From positions 186,001-250,000 of the forward strand of contig JANFNE010000046.1 of NCBI GenBank assembly GCA_024867545.1: a stretch of DNA of 64,000 nucleotides, in the 5' to 3' direction. Position numbers and translations under genes: made by a program. Source of the DNA: Phytopythium helicoides (Eukaryota > Oomycota > Peronosporomycetes > Pythiales > Pythiaceae). The notes under the pieces were generated by a model. That model was not told where the DNA came from, did not search any database, and worked only from the letters and a program-made list of their open reading frames with translations. This document shows, piece by piece, positions 48,504 through 58,358 of this stretch. Every line of letters starts with the position of its first letter. The first letter of the stretch is position 1.

Positions 48504-50325
48504 CTAGCCTGTGGACGGACGCGGGGGAGACGACTGCGCGATCGTTTTATAGTAGTGCAACGTGTCGACCCAGTAACGCAGCGTGTCTTCGTCCTCGCAC
48601 CGCAGCTCGTACGTGCGTGACCCGTGCGGGTTCGACCTTGTGCTGAGGTCCACGACAACGTCAAAGTGGAAAAAGCTACCGCGAGGGTGGCGGTGCACAA
48701 GGATACTCGCGATACGAGAGATCGCAAAGCCTCCTCGAGGTGCAAAACCTCTCGCGTCGTCGTCCTTACTGAAGTGGTAGGACAGCACGAACGTCTTTGG
48801 GTCGACCTTGAACCACCTTCGCTCCCATCCACGGAAGATAGATGCGCTCTTTTTCTCGAGCACGCCCTCAAGTATAGGCAGCTGCCTAGCTGCATCGGAT
48901 CGAACGCGCAGCCGATGGAGCTCGCGCACCAGAGAAACCATCGTGTCCGCTACCTGCTGGAGCTCTGGAGACGCGATGTGGGTAACATCCGATGCGAACT
49001 GCGAGATCTCGAAGTCAGAGTCGGGGAGACCCGCGGAAATCCGGCGTTTCAAGTGCTCAACGCGCTGCTGGAGCGCTGCAAAGTCGGAAATCGGCTGCGC
49101 TGTCTGTTGCTGGTTGGGGTTGCGACTCAAGGATGCTCTAGAGGTGCTATGGGTTGCTGGGATGGCTTCACTATCTCCATTCCCAGTCCTTGATGGCAAG
49201 GCTTCGGCTGAATCACCTCCACGCGCGGCCAAAGCGTGCTCCAGACTCTCTTGAAAAGCGAGCGACTCGGCTCCCACTTTCATGGCGCTATCCGACTTGG
49301 ACCGAGCTGATCGTAAGTCACCGCGGTCCGATGGAGATGGCAATTCATCTGTTTGTCGAGAAGCACTTCCATTCGCTTCTCCACCCGGGGATTCAGGCAG
49401 CTTGCGTCCTTCTTCAAATGTCCTGTGTCCAGAGTCAACGCCACGAGGACTGGCTGCGTCCTCGCCCGAGGGTTTGTACAAAACATCCGTGACGGCTTTG
49501 CGCATGTTGCCCTTGAGCAACACTACACTGTTGGCGGCCGTTGACGGCCCGCGCTGCTTCTTGAGACGCTTGAATACCTCCCACGGAACGTCCTCGCTCT
49601 CCATATCCTCAGGCTCGGTGTTCTCGAAGAGCACCTGCAGGCTTTGGAGCTGCAGATCCTCGGCGCCGGCCGTGTCGTTCTGTCTGAGTTGGACGGTTGG
49701 TCGGTCTGCATCCCTCACGACTGGGAGCAACAACTCACCTCTGGTGCACCAACGCCAGGCTGTTGAGCGTCTCAGCCACCTTGAGGCTCTTTTCGCCATG
49801 GCATTTCTTGCGGATGCCCAGGGCACGTGTCAGGTGCTGCCGCGCCACCTCGGGCGTCCCATGCAGTCGGTAGACGGTGCCCAGTTCCTGCAGCGTCTCG
49901 CCCACCAGCTCCTCTGCGTCAGGCAGTCTCGTCAGAGCGGCTCCAGGGATCTCTCACGCCTCGCGGCTCGTCACACACCGGGGCCAAATTTCTCGTGGAT
50001 CACGAGCCGCCGGTGTAGCAGCGGCAGCGCGCGCTCCAGGTCTCCGCTCATGATGTACAGCAGCCCGAGCTGCGCCAGGTCCTCCGACACGCCTGGGTCA
50101 ACTGCCACGCAGCCCACGCCTCAGTCCCGTCCTCCGATCGCTGGTCCCGCGCCAGACTCACACTCGCCGCGCGCCGCCTGCGCCGCCCGCAGCTGCTGCT
50201 CCTGCCTCCTGACGGCCTACAACGCAGCTCAGTCCCACGCCAGCCGCGAGCCCACGAGCGAGTGCGCCGCGCACCTTGAGCAGCACGTCGCTGGTGCCCG
50301 CGGGGCCTCCCTCGGCCGTCGCCAT
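48504..50325 (-). CDS. TPR plus pleckstrin-homology domain protein
   Basis: Five exons (50325-50275, 50216-50162, 50101-49979, 49913-49739, 49683-48504) give 527 residues; every junction is GT-AG and keeps frame. The N-terminal 135 residues form kinesin-light-chain-like TPR units (DLAQLGLLYIMSGDLERALP, ETLQELGTVYRLHGTPEVAR, AETLNSLALVHQR). A long Ser/Asp-rich region and a short coiled coil (FAALQQRVEHLKRRISAG) follow. Residues about 400-520 make a PH domain (ILEGVLEKKSASIFRGWERR, YELRCEDEDTLRYWVDTLHY) with the conserved Trp near the end. PH domains bind phosphoinositides or proteins, TPRs bind peptides, so this is probably a membrane-linked adaptor. Family name unknown. Only 62 bp separate it from the ABC transporter stop. 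Confidence 0.8.
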
Positions 50326-50387
50326 CTCAGCGCTTTCTCGCTTTCAAAGTGAAAATTTTATATTGAGAGGGAAAGTACGAAGCTCGG

Positions 50388-52322
50388 TCATGGCGCGGCG
50401 GTCGCCTGCGGCTTGCGGCTGCGCATGAAGAGCACGAACGCGCCCGTGAGGCGGAAGGCGGCGTTGAGCGCCACGAGCACGACGCAGTCCAGCCACATCT
50501 CGTGCGGGTGCACGCTGTTGATCTCCAGCACGTCGGCGCCGGAGCGCGCGACGCAGCGCTCGCTTGTACTGCAGTCGATGGCGTCCACGCGGCTCCAGAA
50601 GGCGCGCATGAGCGCGTGGAAGCCGTACTTGATGGGCGACAGCGGCTGCAGCCAGATGAAGTAGACAGGCGTGCTTTCGCTGTTGAGGAACAGTCCACCG
50701 AAGAGCAGCGACGGCAGGATGAACAGGATACCCATGATGGGCGCCAAGTCTACACGCTTGGCCAGACACGACACCATGTAGCCCAGACCCGTGGCACTGC
50801 TCGAGAGCAGGGTGATGATGAGGAAGAAGGAGAAGAACACGGTTGCATCGTTTCCGAAGCCCACCATGAAGTAGCACGGCAGCAGGAAGATGGCCGGGAA
50901 CAGCAACTGCGCAGGCAGCTCGCTCACATTCTTGGCGAGGTACCACGTGATGGCGCTATAGAGCCCGCCATTGTGCTCGCGCATCACGAGCGGGATCTCC
51001 AGTGGCACGGTAATGAACTCCGGGTTCGCGCTGCTGAAGAGCTGGTTCACCGCCATAAAGAACATGGCGCCTGTGAAGTCCTGCACGCCCTTCTGGTTTA
51101 GGTCGAGCTGCAAGAAGATCAGCCCAATTACGACCGTGATGAAGATCGTCGAGCCGATCCGCGCGCGAAAGCCTATCACGTCACGCACGAGGCGAAGCCA
51201 GTTTCGACGGCACAGCACATTGAGCTGCGTGAGCAGTCCGACCGCGTCGTCCAGTGCAGCGTCATGGTCGAAGTCCATCTCCGCGAGGCTCTTAGCGCGC
51301 GAACGATGGCCATTGGGGCCACCTTCACCGTCCTCAAGTGGCTCCTTTCGGTCCTTCCATGCGTTTACAAGCATCTTTACGCGGTCGCGAGATTCCGGCT
51401 GGTCGTCCACGATGGCGAGCTGCTTCATGAAGTAGTCGGTCGGGTTCATAAACGACGGGCACTGGAGTCCAAGCGAGGCAAAGTGCGAGAGGCTGTCAGC
51501 GGCGCGTCCATTGTACACTGTGCAGCCGTCAACCAGCAAGTAGAGCCGGTCAAACAGCTCAAACAGCTCTGAAGATGGCTGATGGATTGTTGCGATCACC
51601 GTTCGTCCGCTGCGTGCCAAGTTCCGCATCGTAACTGTAACGGTCTCGGCCATGAAGCTATCAAGGCCAGAAGTTGGCTCGTCAACAAACAACAGAGACG
51701 GGTTGGTGAGCAGCTCGGTCGCAAAAGACAAACGCTTTCGCTGTCCCCCAGACAGACCCTTGACATGCATGTCGCCAATCGGGGTGTTCGTCACTTTTGT
51801 GAGCCCCATCTCCGAGATAATGGCGCGTACTCGCATCGCGCGAGTAGCACTGGGCGTCGACTTTCCCATGCGAAGTTCAGCTTGGAAAGTCAAGTGTTCG
51901 AGAACCGTCAAGTTGGCGTAGAAGAGATCGTCTTGCATGACGTAACTCGTGTGTTTGGCCACGCCTTTGCTCCACTTCTTCCCGTTAACGAGGATCGTCC
52001 CAGTGCAGCTCCGGTTGCGCCCCGAGATGCAGTCGAGGAGAGAGCTCTTGCCCGCACCTGATGGCCCCATCAGCACCAACAACTCGCCGGGAACAGCCTC
52101 ACCACTCACGTTATTCAGAATGGTCTTGGTTTCGATTTCGCTGGTCGCAGGGTCCTCGATCTTGACCTGGAAGCTCACATTCTCCCACGTAATTGCGAGT
52201 TTTGGCACGGACACTTTTCCAGGGCTCCCTGCTCCTAAAGGCTTCCCCGGGTCACTGCTATCATTCACAGGAATCACAACACTAGGACCCGCGGGGTCAA
52301 TTACTGAAGGGTTTGCAGTCAT
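50388..52322 (-). CDS. ABCG-type half transporter
   Basis: Intronless, 644 residues from the ATG at 52322 (MTANPSVIDPAG). An earlier ATG at 52571 is in frame but the intervening codons include a translated poly(T) tract and lack family similarity, so it is probably leader. The ATPase domain comes first: Walker A GPSGAGKSSLLDCI, Q-loop region YVMQDDLFYANLTV, signature LSGGQRKRLSFATELL, Walker B LLFVDEPTSGLD and the switch IHQPSSELFELFD. Six membrane segments follow, with FGGLFLNSESTPVYFIWLQP and SPIKYGFHALM near the end. This reverse order (ATPase then membrane) defines the ABCG/White family. Half-size proteins dimerise and export lipids, sterols or toxins; the cargo is unknown. A decayed relative lies next door. 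Confidence 0.94.
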   Translation of the reverse strand: MTANPSVIDPAGPSVVIPVNDSSDPGKPLGAGSPGKVSVPKLAITWENVSFQVKIEDPATSEIETKTILNNVSGEAVPGELLVLMGPSGAGKSSLLDCISGRNRSCTGTILVNGKKWSKGVAKHTSYVMQDDLFYANLTVLEHLTFQAELRMGKSTPSATRAMRVRAIISEMGLTKVTNTPIGDMHVKGLSGGQRKRLSFATELLTNPSLLFVDEPTSGLDSFMAETVTVTMRNLARSGRTVIATIHQPSSELFELFDRLYLLVDGCTVYNGRAADSLSHFASLGLQCPSFMNPTDYFMKQLAIVDDQPESRDRVKMLVNAWKDRKEPLEDGEGGPNGHRSRAKSLAEMDFDHDAALDDAVGLLTQLNVLCRRNWLRLVRDVIGFRARIGSTIFITVVIGLIFLQLDLNQKGVQDFTGAMFFMAVNQLFSSANPEFITVPLEIPLVMREHNGGLYSAITWYLAKNVSELPAQLLFPAIFLLPCYFMVGFGNDATVFFSFFLIITLLSSSATGLGYMVSCLAKRVDLAPIMGILFILPSLLFGGLFLNSESTPVYFIWLQPLSPIKYGFHALMRAFWSRVDAIDCSTSERCVARSGADVLEINSVHPHEMWLDCVVLVALNAAFRLTGAFVLFMRSRKPQATAAP

Positions 52323-52702
52323 CGTGGAGGTGGGCGGCACTTGAGCGAAGAGTTCTGCACTGAGCTGTGTAAAAGCGGAGGAACCAACGATTCCGCCGAC
52401 TTCTTTGGTGTACTCTCTCTCTCTATACTTGGAGAGCGGAAGATACTTTCGAAGTCTTGGGAAGTCAAGCTGCGAGCCAATGCTATTTTTTTTTTTTTTT
52501 TTTTTCGGCCACGTCGTCCTTGGTGACTCGTTGAAATAGCTGTGGACTTGATTGAGCTGCTCAAGTCTCATGGGTCAGCGCCATTCTCTGCACCTCATTC
52601 AATGTCGTGATTGCCAAATTCACAATGCAAATTGATCATTGAAGGCTTGACATTGCTTCATGGCTACATTCTTCAAACTACACTGATAGGCACCTCGACA
52701 GT
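52323..52702. other. Divergent spacer with poly(T) tract
   Basis: Upstream of the ABCG gene. It holds a run of 20 T at 52486-52505 and a CTCTCTCTCT-like stretch near 52410. It abuts the broken ABCG copy on the other strand. Confidence 0.5.
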
Positions 52703-53532
52703 TGGGACCCGCTTCGCGTCTTGGCAGCTCGCAACATCCTCCGACTCGTTCGGGATCGCATCGCGTTCCGTGCAGGTCTATTCATGCAGCTCTTCATCTC
52801 GGTGATCGTCGGACTCATCTTCCTGCAGCTTGACATCGACCAGAAGGGCATGCAGAACTTCTCGCGCTCGTTCTTCGTGGTCATCGTGAACCAAACGTTC
52901 AAGACTGCCGGCCCGCTTTTCATCGCCACCCCCAAAACGAGCTCCCCATGGTGCTCCATGAGTACAAGTCGGGGCGATATCAGCTCCTCAACTGGGACCA
53001 ATCCAAAATTCTGAGAAAGCTCCAGCTGCAAAGCTTCATGTCGTTCGTGCTCTTCCTGTCAACCTACTTCCTTGTCGGTTTGTCGTGACCAACTTGTCTC
53101 TCCAGGCGTTTGTCGTATTGCTCAATTTCGCCGCCGTCGAATTAAGCTTCGTGGTCTCTGGTCTGTGCCGTCGCGTGGAGATCGCTCCGATGGTTGGCAT
53201 CATTCTGCTACTGCACTTCATGCTTTTCGGCGGGCTGTTCTTGAATGCCGACAACTCGCCACCGTATTTCATTTGGATTCAGTACATCTCGCCCATCAAG
53301 TACGGCTACGAGGGAATTCTGGCATTAAACCAACAGCATTCCGCGCGATCTCGGAACCTCCACCTGCACTGCTTGCACTGGCCAGCAGGTGCTTGAGTAC
53401 TACAGCATGATTGACTCGTCAGCGCGGTTTGATTTCGCGGTGCTGCTGGTCCTCGGCCTTGTGTGCAGCGTACAGTGGCTTTCGTCGCATTGTTCTTCAC
53501 TGTCCGCAGCTGTAGCAAGTAAGAGGTCCTAA
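52703..53532 (+). pseudogene. Broken ABCG membrane domain
   Basis: On the plus strand, the sequence matches the membrane half of the neighbouring ABCG protein: ILRLVRDRIAFRAGLFMQL and VIVGLIFLQLDIDQKGMQNF near the start, then VSGLCRRVEIAPMVGIILLL, FGGLFLNADNSPPYFIWIQ and SPIKYGYEGI. No ATPase domain exists upstream. The frame breaks at least twice, near 52930 (after the block equivalent to FITVPLEIP in the intact gene) and near 53330, and a further break lies around 53080. The remaining similarity runs to about 53520. It is best read as a partial, inverted, decayed copy of an ABCG gene. A rare alternative is several very short introns, but the missing ATPase makes function unlikely. Confidence 0.82.
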
Positions 53533-53568
53533 GAGTAGGCGATGTTTGTTGATTTCTAGTTAGTTTTC

Positions 53569-55812
53569 CTACTCTTCATGTGTATCGCGTACCCTCTCTG
53601 CCAACTCTCGAACCTTTGCCAGAGCTTCTTTCTTCCCGAACCGCGACAACAGAATGTCCATCGCATCATACACATCCAACTCGAACCTAGCGTTACTTGT
53701 GGTCTCAGCAGACGATGGACGAAGGAAATCATCGTGAAGCAGCAAAAATGTCCGTGCCAGCTGCGCCACCTCGGCATCCGAAGCACTGCGATCGATCAAC
53801 GACAGCATCTGTTCCGACGATAGCGCGAAGCCATCGCACTCCATGTTGTAAGCCACATGAAGCGTACGCTCAACAAGTCCTTGGCTGGTCCCAAGAGAGA
53901 TGAGTGCGTGGTAAAGCCCTTCGGGAACCGTAAATCCAGCGGCGCAAACCTCACCCAGCAGAGCAAAGCACACGTCAATGCCGCTTGATTCGTATAGCGC
54001 GTTGAGCACATAGTCAAAGAACTTTTGGTCGGGAACTAATCCCTCATCGCGCAAAGTCCGCATGAGCCCAACAACGCCGTTCAAGTTTCCATGCGCGCCG
54101 TAGATGAAGCCAACAGTAGTTAGGGTCTTGACATCGGGCTTTATTCCCTGTGCACCCATCGACTCTAGAAGTGCATCTGCATCCCCCACCAATCGTTGTC
54201 TTGCGCATGCATCAAGCAGTGAGGTGTACACCTGAGTGTTGGGGGTCAGCCCCATCTCGAGAAATGCCTCCATCAAGTGGAAAAGCTCCGACAGCGTTGC
54301 TTCCCGATAACTCTCGACCATCTCAACCATCGTAATATGGTCGGGTCGAACGAACGGGTTGTGCAGTAACCGCGCCTCAAACACCTCGCGTGCCAGGTCG
54401 TATGCCTTGGTCTCTGTAAAGCAGCCCAACGCGTCATTGTACTGCTCAATCTCGAGCAGCCACTCACCCTGGAGAGCTGATTCGCACGCAAACGCGTCTT
54501 CCAAGACTCCCTCCAGGAACTCTGAGTCGTGGCGGACGCGGCAGAAACGAATAGCCGATCCGAAGCCAGGGCTGCGTGCGACGCCGCGGTCCACCATTTC
54601 CCGGTACACATCGTGAAATCTTCCCGTGTCGTGAATACTTGTACTCGCCTTCAGCGCGTTCACGTAGATATTCTCGTCCGCTGGCACCACCAGGAGTTTG
54701 TACCGAGCTCTACGCTCGGCAATATTCTCACTGTCATGCGGGTCCAGAGGACCCACGAACCTCTCGTTGAGCGTCTTGAGCTCATCGAAGCACCGCAGCG
54801 CCAAAGATGGTCGGTCCGCGGCCACGCAGCACTGGATGGCCGCGCCAAACCCGCGCTCTAGCTGCAACTGTCGCACCCCGTTTTCATCCATCTGGTCTAC
54901 GAGAGCCCACGCCCAGTCAATGAACTCGTTCACACCCTTGACGGGGGACACCAGCGTGGCCGCATAGGCGCGGAAGAGCGCGAGGAAGCCCTGCTGCTGA
55001 AAGTCTCGCACTGCGTCGAATTGGTCGTGGGACAGCAGGTCCCTCTCCACAAAGTCCACCACGTCGTCGAAGAGTCCTCGATCGGCCATGCAGGACGCGA
55101 CGTTGCCGACGATACTGGCGGGGATGGGCGGCACTTCCTCGTCATCCGAGGTTTGCAGCCGGTCGAGGTGGTAGCGCACAAGCTCTCTAGCTGGCGCGAA
55201 GAGCGCGAGCTTGGCGAGGCCGTTGATGGTCGACACGACCACGTCACCGATGAATGCGCGTCCGTGTAGCGCGCCGAGCGCGTCCAGCATGGGCCGCAGC
55301 GTCTCGGGCTGCGCCAGCGCGCTGTCAGCTGGCGAGAAGCGCAGCAGAGCAAACAGCAGGTCGGTCCACAGCGCGCGCGTCGTGTTCTCGCGCGCGAAGC
55401 CCGCCACCAGGTCGAGCAGCGCACGAGCACCCTGCTCGTCGCGGGCCGCCAGGCGCCGCCGCAGCGCCAGGCTCCACGCGCGCGGGTCCGTGTGGGCCAG
55501 CAGCGCCACCTCGTCGGCCGCGGACAACGCGTCCACCGCGCGCACGAAAGCGGCGGGCGCCGTGCGGCCGCTTAGCAGCGCGCCCACGCGCGCATCCACG
55601 CGCAGCCGAGGCGCCGGCGACCTGCGCGGGTGGCGGCGGCGGCGGTGCGCGGGGTCTTGCGACGCTGGGGACGCTTGAGACGGGGCGGAGGCGAGCGAGG
55701 ACGCGAGCGCGGAGGCGGCGGGCCACGCGGGAGGGGGCGCCGCCGATCGCAGCGCCAGCGTCGACAGCCGCGCGGCCGGGGGCGCCGCCGACCGCAGCGC
55801 GCGCAGCAGCAT
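53569..55812 (-). CDS. Pentatricopeptide-repeat-like mitochondrial protein
   Basis: Intronless, 747 residues from the ATG at 55812 (MLLRALRSAAPPAARLSTLA), which opens an Arg/Ala/Ser-rich leader without acidic residues, typical of mitochondrial import. The frame reaches 55917 but those extra codons look unlike a leader. The body is a helical repeat. Clear PPR-like units include FHLMEAFLEMGLTPNTQVYT then SLLDACARQRLVGDADALL, ESMGAQGIKPDVKTLTTVG and GLMRTLRDEGLVPDQKFFDY. Earlier repeats are looser. PPR proteins bind organelle RNA for stability, editing or translation. The RNA target cannot be read reliably. Its 3' end lies about 36 bp from the ABCG pseudogene's end. Confidence 0.82.
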   Translation of the reverse strand: MLLRALRSAAPPAARLSTLALRSAAPPPAWPAASALASSLASAPSQASPASQDPAHRRRRHPRRSPAPRLRVDARVGALLSGRTAPAAFVRAVDALSAADEVALLAHTDPRAWSLALRRRLAARDEQGARALLDLVAGFARENTTRALWTDLLFALLRFSPADSALAQPETLRPMLDALGALHGRAFIGDVVVSTINGLAKLALFAPARELVRYHLDRLQTSDDEEVPPIPASIVGNVASCMADRGLFDDVVDFVERDLLSHDQFDAVRDFQQQGFLALFRAYAATLVSPVKGVNEFIDWAWALVDQMDENGVRQLQLERGFGAAIQCCVAADRPSLALRCFDELKTLNERFVGPLDPHDSENIAERRARYKLLVVPADENIYVNALKASTSIHDTGRFHDVYREMVDRGVARSPGFGSAIRFCRVRHDSEFLEGVLEDAFACESALQGEWLLEIEQYNDALGCFTETKAYDLAREVFEARLLHNPFVRPDHITMVEMVESYREATLSELFHLMEAFLEMGLTPNTQVYTSLLDACARQRLVGDADALLESMGAQGIKPDVKTLTTVGFIYGAHGNLNGVVGLMRTLRDEGLVPDQKFFDYVLNALYESSGIDVCFALLGEVCAAGFTVPEGLYHALISLGTSQGLVERTLHVAYNMECDGFALSSEQMLSLIDRSASDAEVAQLARTFLLLHDDFLRPSSAETTSNARFELDVYDAMDILLSRFGKKEALAKVRELAERVRDTHEE

Positions 55813-56130
55813 CTGCGAGTAGGAGTGACCGAGCGACCGACGCACCACCGGATGCGCGTTGCTGGGTGCAGCGGCCTCGCGGGGGGATTGGGTGAAAATG
55901 GGATGTATTTCAACCAATCATCGACAGGCAGCGAATCTGGGGACAGGAAGCTCATTACTTGGAGCCAGGCAAGAGAGGTCAAGACAAGAGGGTACCGCCC
56001 CCTAGTAATGCCCCCTACTATTTCAAAGATCTTTATGGCAGGCCAGTGTTCCCCCGCAGCTACCTTCAACTGGACAATACAGACTGTAGGGAAAATTTCT
56101 ACTATTCCTAGACTAGAAACTCATTGTTTA
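55813..56130. other. PPR gene promoter side spacer
   Basis: A CCAATCA occurs near 55912. No gene is seen before the inverted-repeat element. Confidence 0.4.
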
Positions 56131-56590
56131 CTCCCTCTGGACCGAACTACTTGTACAGTTCTCCAGAGAACTTGGATCAAAATATTTGTCAACAATGAAA
56201 ACTGGGCGTGATTGGATAAAGCATCTTAAAACAGGGTTCGTATTAGCTGTAAACAATGATATCGAAATAGCAAATCAGGACCGCGCACTGTAAAGCCACA
56301 TAAACCTCAACTCTTTTTCACGCAATTTTCCAAGCGCGCAGTTGTCAAAGTTCGGCATAATATCAAACTGCAAGACCGCCGATATGTCGCCGGAATCAAG
56401 TATCGTCATCGTCACAACTCTCTCATACCAAGTACAAGGTCGACAACGACACCGCAGCGCAGTACCAAGACCATCAGCCAGCTCTGGAAGCGGGTGATAC
56501 AACATTCATGTTCCCTTTAGGACCAGGCTTAGAGTCGTGTGGACTAATATTTTGATCTAAGTTCTCTGGAAAACTGTACAAGTAGTTCAC
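56131..56590. mobile_element. Inverted-repeat element, MITE or mariner-like remnant
   Basis: Two 42-bp arms, 56145-56186 and 56546-56587, are reverse complements with two mismatches. They enclose about 360 bp. Outside the left arm is CTCCCTCTGG preceded by TA at 56129-56130, reminiscent of Stowaway/Tc1-mariner ends, but the matching outer end is missing on the right. A 76-residue frame on the minus strand (56505-56275) between the arms is not recognised. Confidence 0.55.
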
Positions 56591-57163
56591 GAGCTATACG
56601 AATACACACTGTGAGCCGATAGACTCTCGTCGATCTGCCGGCTGCACACTAACAGCACTGGGGTATCCGATGGTGTTGAGCGCCTCCGGGGTGTGTGCTC
56701 CAAGGCAAAAGCGGAAGTTTATATTATGTATGGAATACGTAAAACCTTAAGGCCAGTGAGCTGAAAACTGATTGGGTAAATGTGGGAGCAGTTCACTGCC
56801 CAGCAAAGCCAGATTTTTTGGCTCAAGACCCAGCTAAACACTGCGGATTCCTACAATAAACTACTTCCCGCCAAGGTTGTGTCACTCCCAGAGTTGTCTC
56901 TCACTTGCAACATACCTGCACCCGTTTCATCTGGCCCGGTTCCACCTGGTGATCGGTGTCCGAGTTGCTCGTGTAGCGAAAGCTATCCTTCTGACAGTGA
57001 CGACCAGTTTCCTCCTTCGGAACGCAGTTCCACACGAAAAAAAAAACTTCTAATTGGTCGTCGATGGCACACTAGCGCAGACCGTAAGTCGACCAACAAG
57101 TGCGATATCTTAGTTCCCACGTCAGGTCCACGTATCCTTCCATTTGACCAAAAATTGGCGGTG
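56591..57163. other. Low-information region between elements
   Basis: A plus-strand open frame at 56780-57193 (137 residues, Ser/Pro-rich) overlaps the gypsy remnant end and shows no domain, so I do not call it a gene. An A-run lies near 57039-57047. Probably decayed transposon sequence. Confidence 0.35.
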
Positions 57164-57974
57164 TTAGCAGGTACTTTGGTTCATTATCTGTAGCATATCG
57201 TCCAGAATTGCCTCAACTTTGAATTCTCCATCTCTACAAGTTTGTTCCCAGCTGTCTTCCGGTAGCAGTTTTTCACCAAAGTCTAGTCGGCCAGTTATTT
57301 TTAGTCCATCTACCAGCGGAACGATACGTCTCTCTGGATTCTGTCGATGTAATTTCAGCCGGCTAATATGAACAACCGGATGAAACCTATACTTGCTCGT
57401 GTTTGGAAGCTCCAGCTTAAAAGCAAACGCACCCACTCGTCGTAGAATCTTGAACGGACCATGCCACAAGTGAGCAAGCTTCTTCACCAGCCCTAGTCGG
57501 ACACTAGCCATGTGCAGCCACACTAGCCTCCCTTATGCGAAAGCCGAGTGATTCGATTCGCTATTTTCCGCTGGAATTTCTGCCTGAGTTTTGTGCAATT
57601 CCGCTCGCCGTGCTTTTTCCTTAGTTTGATACTGCTTAGCCAGGACTAGCGCTACTCCAGGCTGTCGACATATATCTCGCTTCCTTTTCGCTGCATCCGG
57701 AAGACCACTCCGGCTATTGAACAAAAAACTTCCGACCGATTGTGTTCTTGCGATCCCACTCATGTACTAAAAAGAATGGTGCGCCTTTCCGTGTTGTGTT
57801 TATTGATGTGCTGATTGCAAAAACACCACCTAATAACAGTGCAGTAGATCTTCTACATAGATGTGTACCGTCTTGATCACTGATTGAACTGATCGCTCTT
57901 GTTGTCCATTTGCTCGCGACCAATAGCTCGGCGTTGCTCGAGCATGCGCCCCCAACATGTCTCTAAAGTGGCTG
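57164..57974 (-). pseudogene. Decayed Ty3/gypsy integrase, 3' part
   Basis: Read on the minus strand, a segment near 57960-57850 has the integrase core ending (YWSRANGQQERSVQSVI), then an in-frame stop. After frame breaks, 57763-57533 continues in the LAKQYQTKEKARRAELHKTQ region, and after a TAA the piece 57523-57164 gives the C-terminal domain GLVKKLAHLWHGPFKILRRV, YRFHPVVHISRLKLH. The order is that of Ty3/gypsy polyproteins. Its upstream part continues on the far side of the copia element at 62768-62815, ending in the SDRDERF motif. The element cannot move by itself. Confidence 0.75.
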
Positions 57975-57979
57975 AAAAC
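57975..57979. repeat. Target-site duplication AAAAC, left
   Basis: AAAAC directly precedes the 5' LTR and is repeated after the 3' LTR at 62763-62767. Confidence 0.85.
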
Positions 57980-58346
57980 TGTTGAGGGTAGTCGGTTTGA
58001 CCTGGACCGACTAGCCCGAGGCAGTCCAATGCGATCCCACGTTGATTACGCTCGTCGATTACGCCAACTCGTGGGTACGAGATTGTGGGTGCAAGATGGG
58101 ATCCACGTGGCGCCCTCTGATTGGCTGCCGTGAATCAGTATCCAGGAAAAGATCAAGTAGAGTGAACCCAGTAAAGGACAGGCAGGCTTAGAGGTAGCAA
58201 GTAGTTGCGAACTAAGGACCTCAATCGAATCACTTTCGAATCTTCCTTCTACCCCTCAAGTGGTCTTCGCTCCGGTCTTCTGTCCAAGTGAAGAACTCCC
58301 TCCGCTCCGTCCAAGCTTCGTGTCCAAGACCTCACTACCTCCAACA
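57980..58346 (+). repeat. 5' LTR
   Basis: Starts TGTTG and ends CAACA. Four differences from the 3' LTR were seen, one near 58023 and three in 58307-58319. Confidence 0.93.
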
Positions 58347-58358
58347 GGTTATGAGCCC
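58347..58358 (+). promoter_or_regulatory. Primer-binding site for a half initiator tRNA-Met
   Basis: GGTTATGAGCCC follows the 5' LTR directly. It is complementary to the anticodon arm of initiator tRNA-Met (GGGCTCATAACC), not to its 3' end, as in Drosophila copia. Confidence 0.7.

Noticed and set aside
52323..52571. ABCG start at the upstream ATG (52571)
   Set aside because: The extra 83 residues translate a poly(T) tract into lysines and have no ABCG similarity; the ATG at 52322 gives the usual length.
56780..57193. 137-residue plus-strand frame near the transposons
   Set aside because: Ser/Pro-rich without domain and partly opposite the gypsy remnant.
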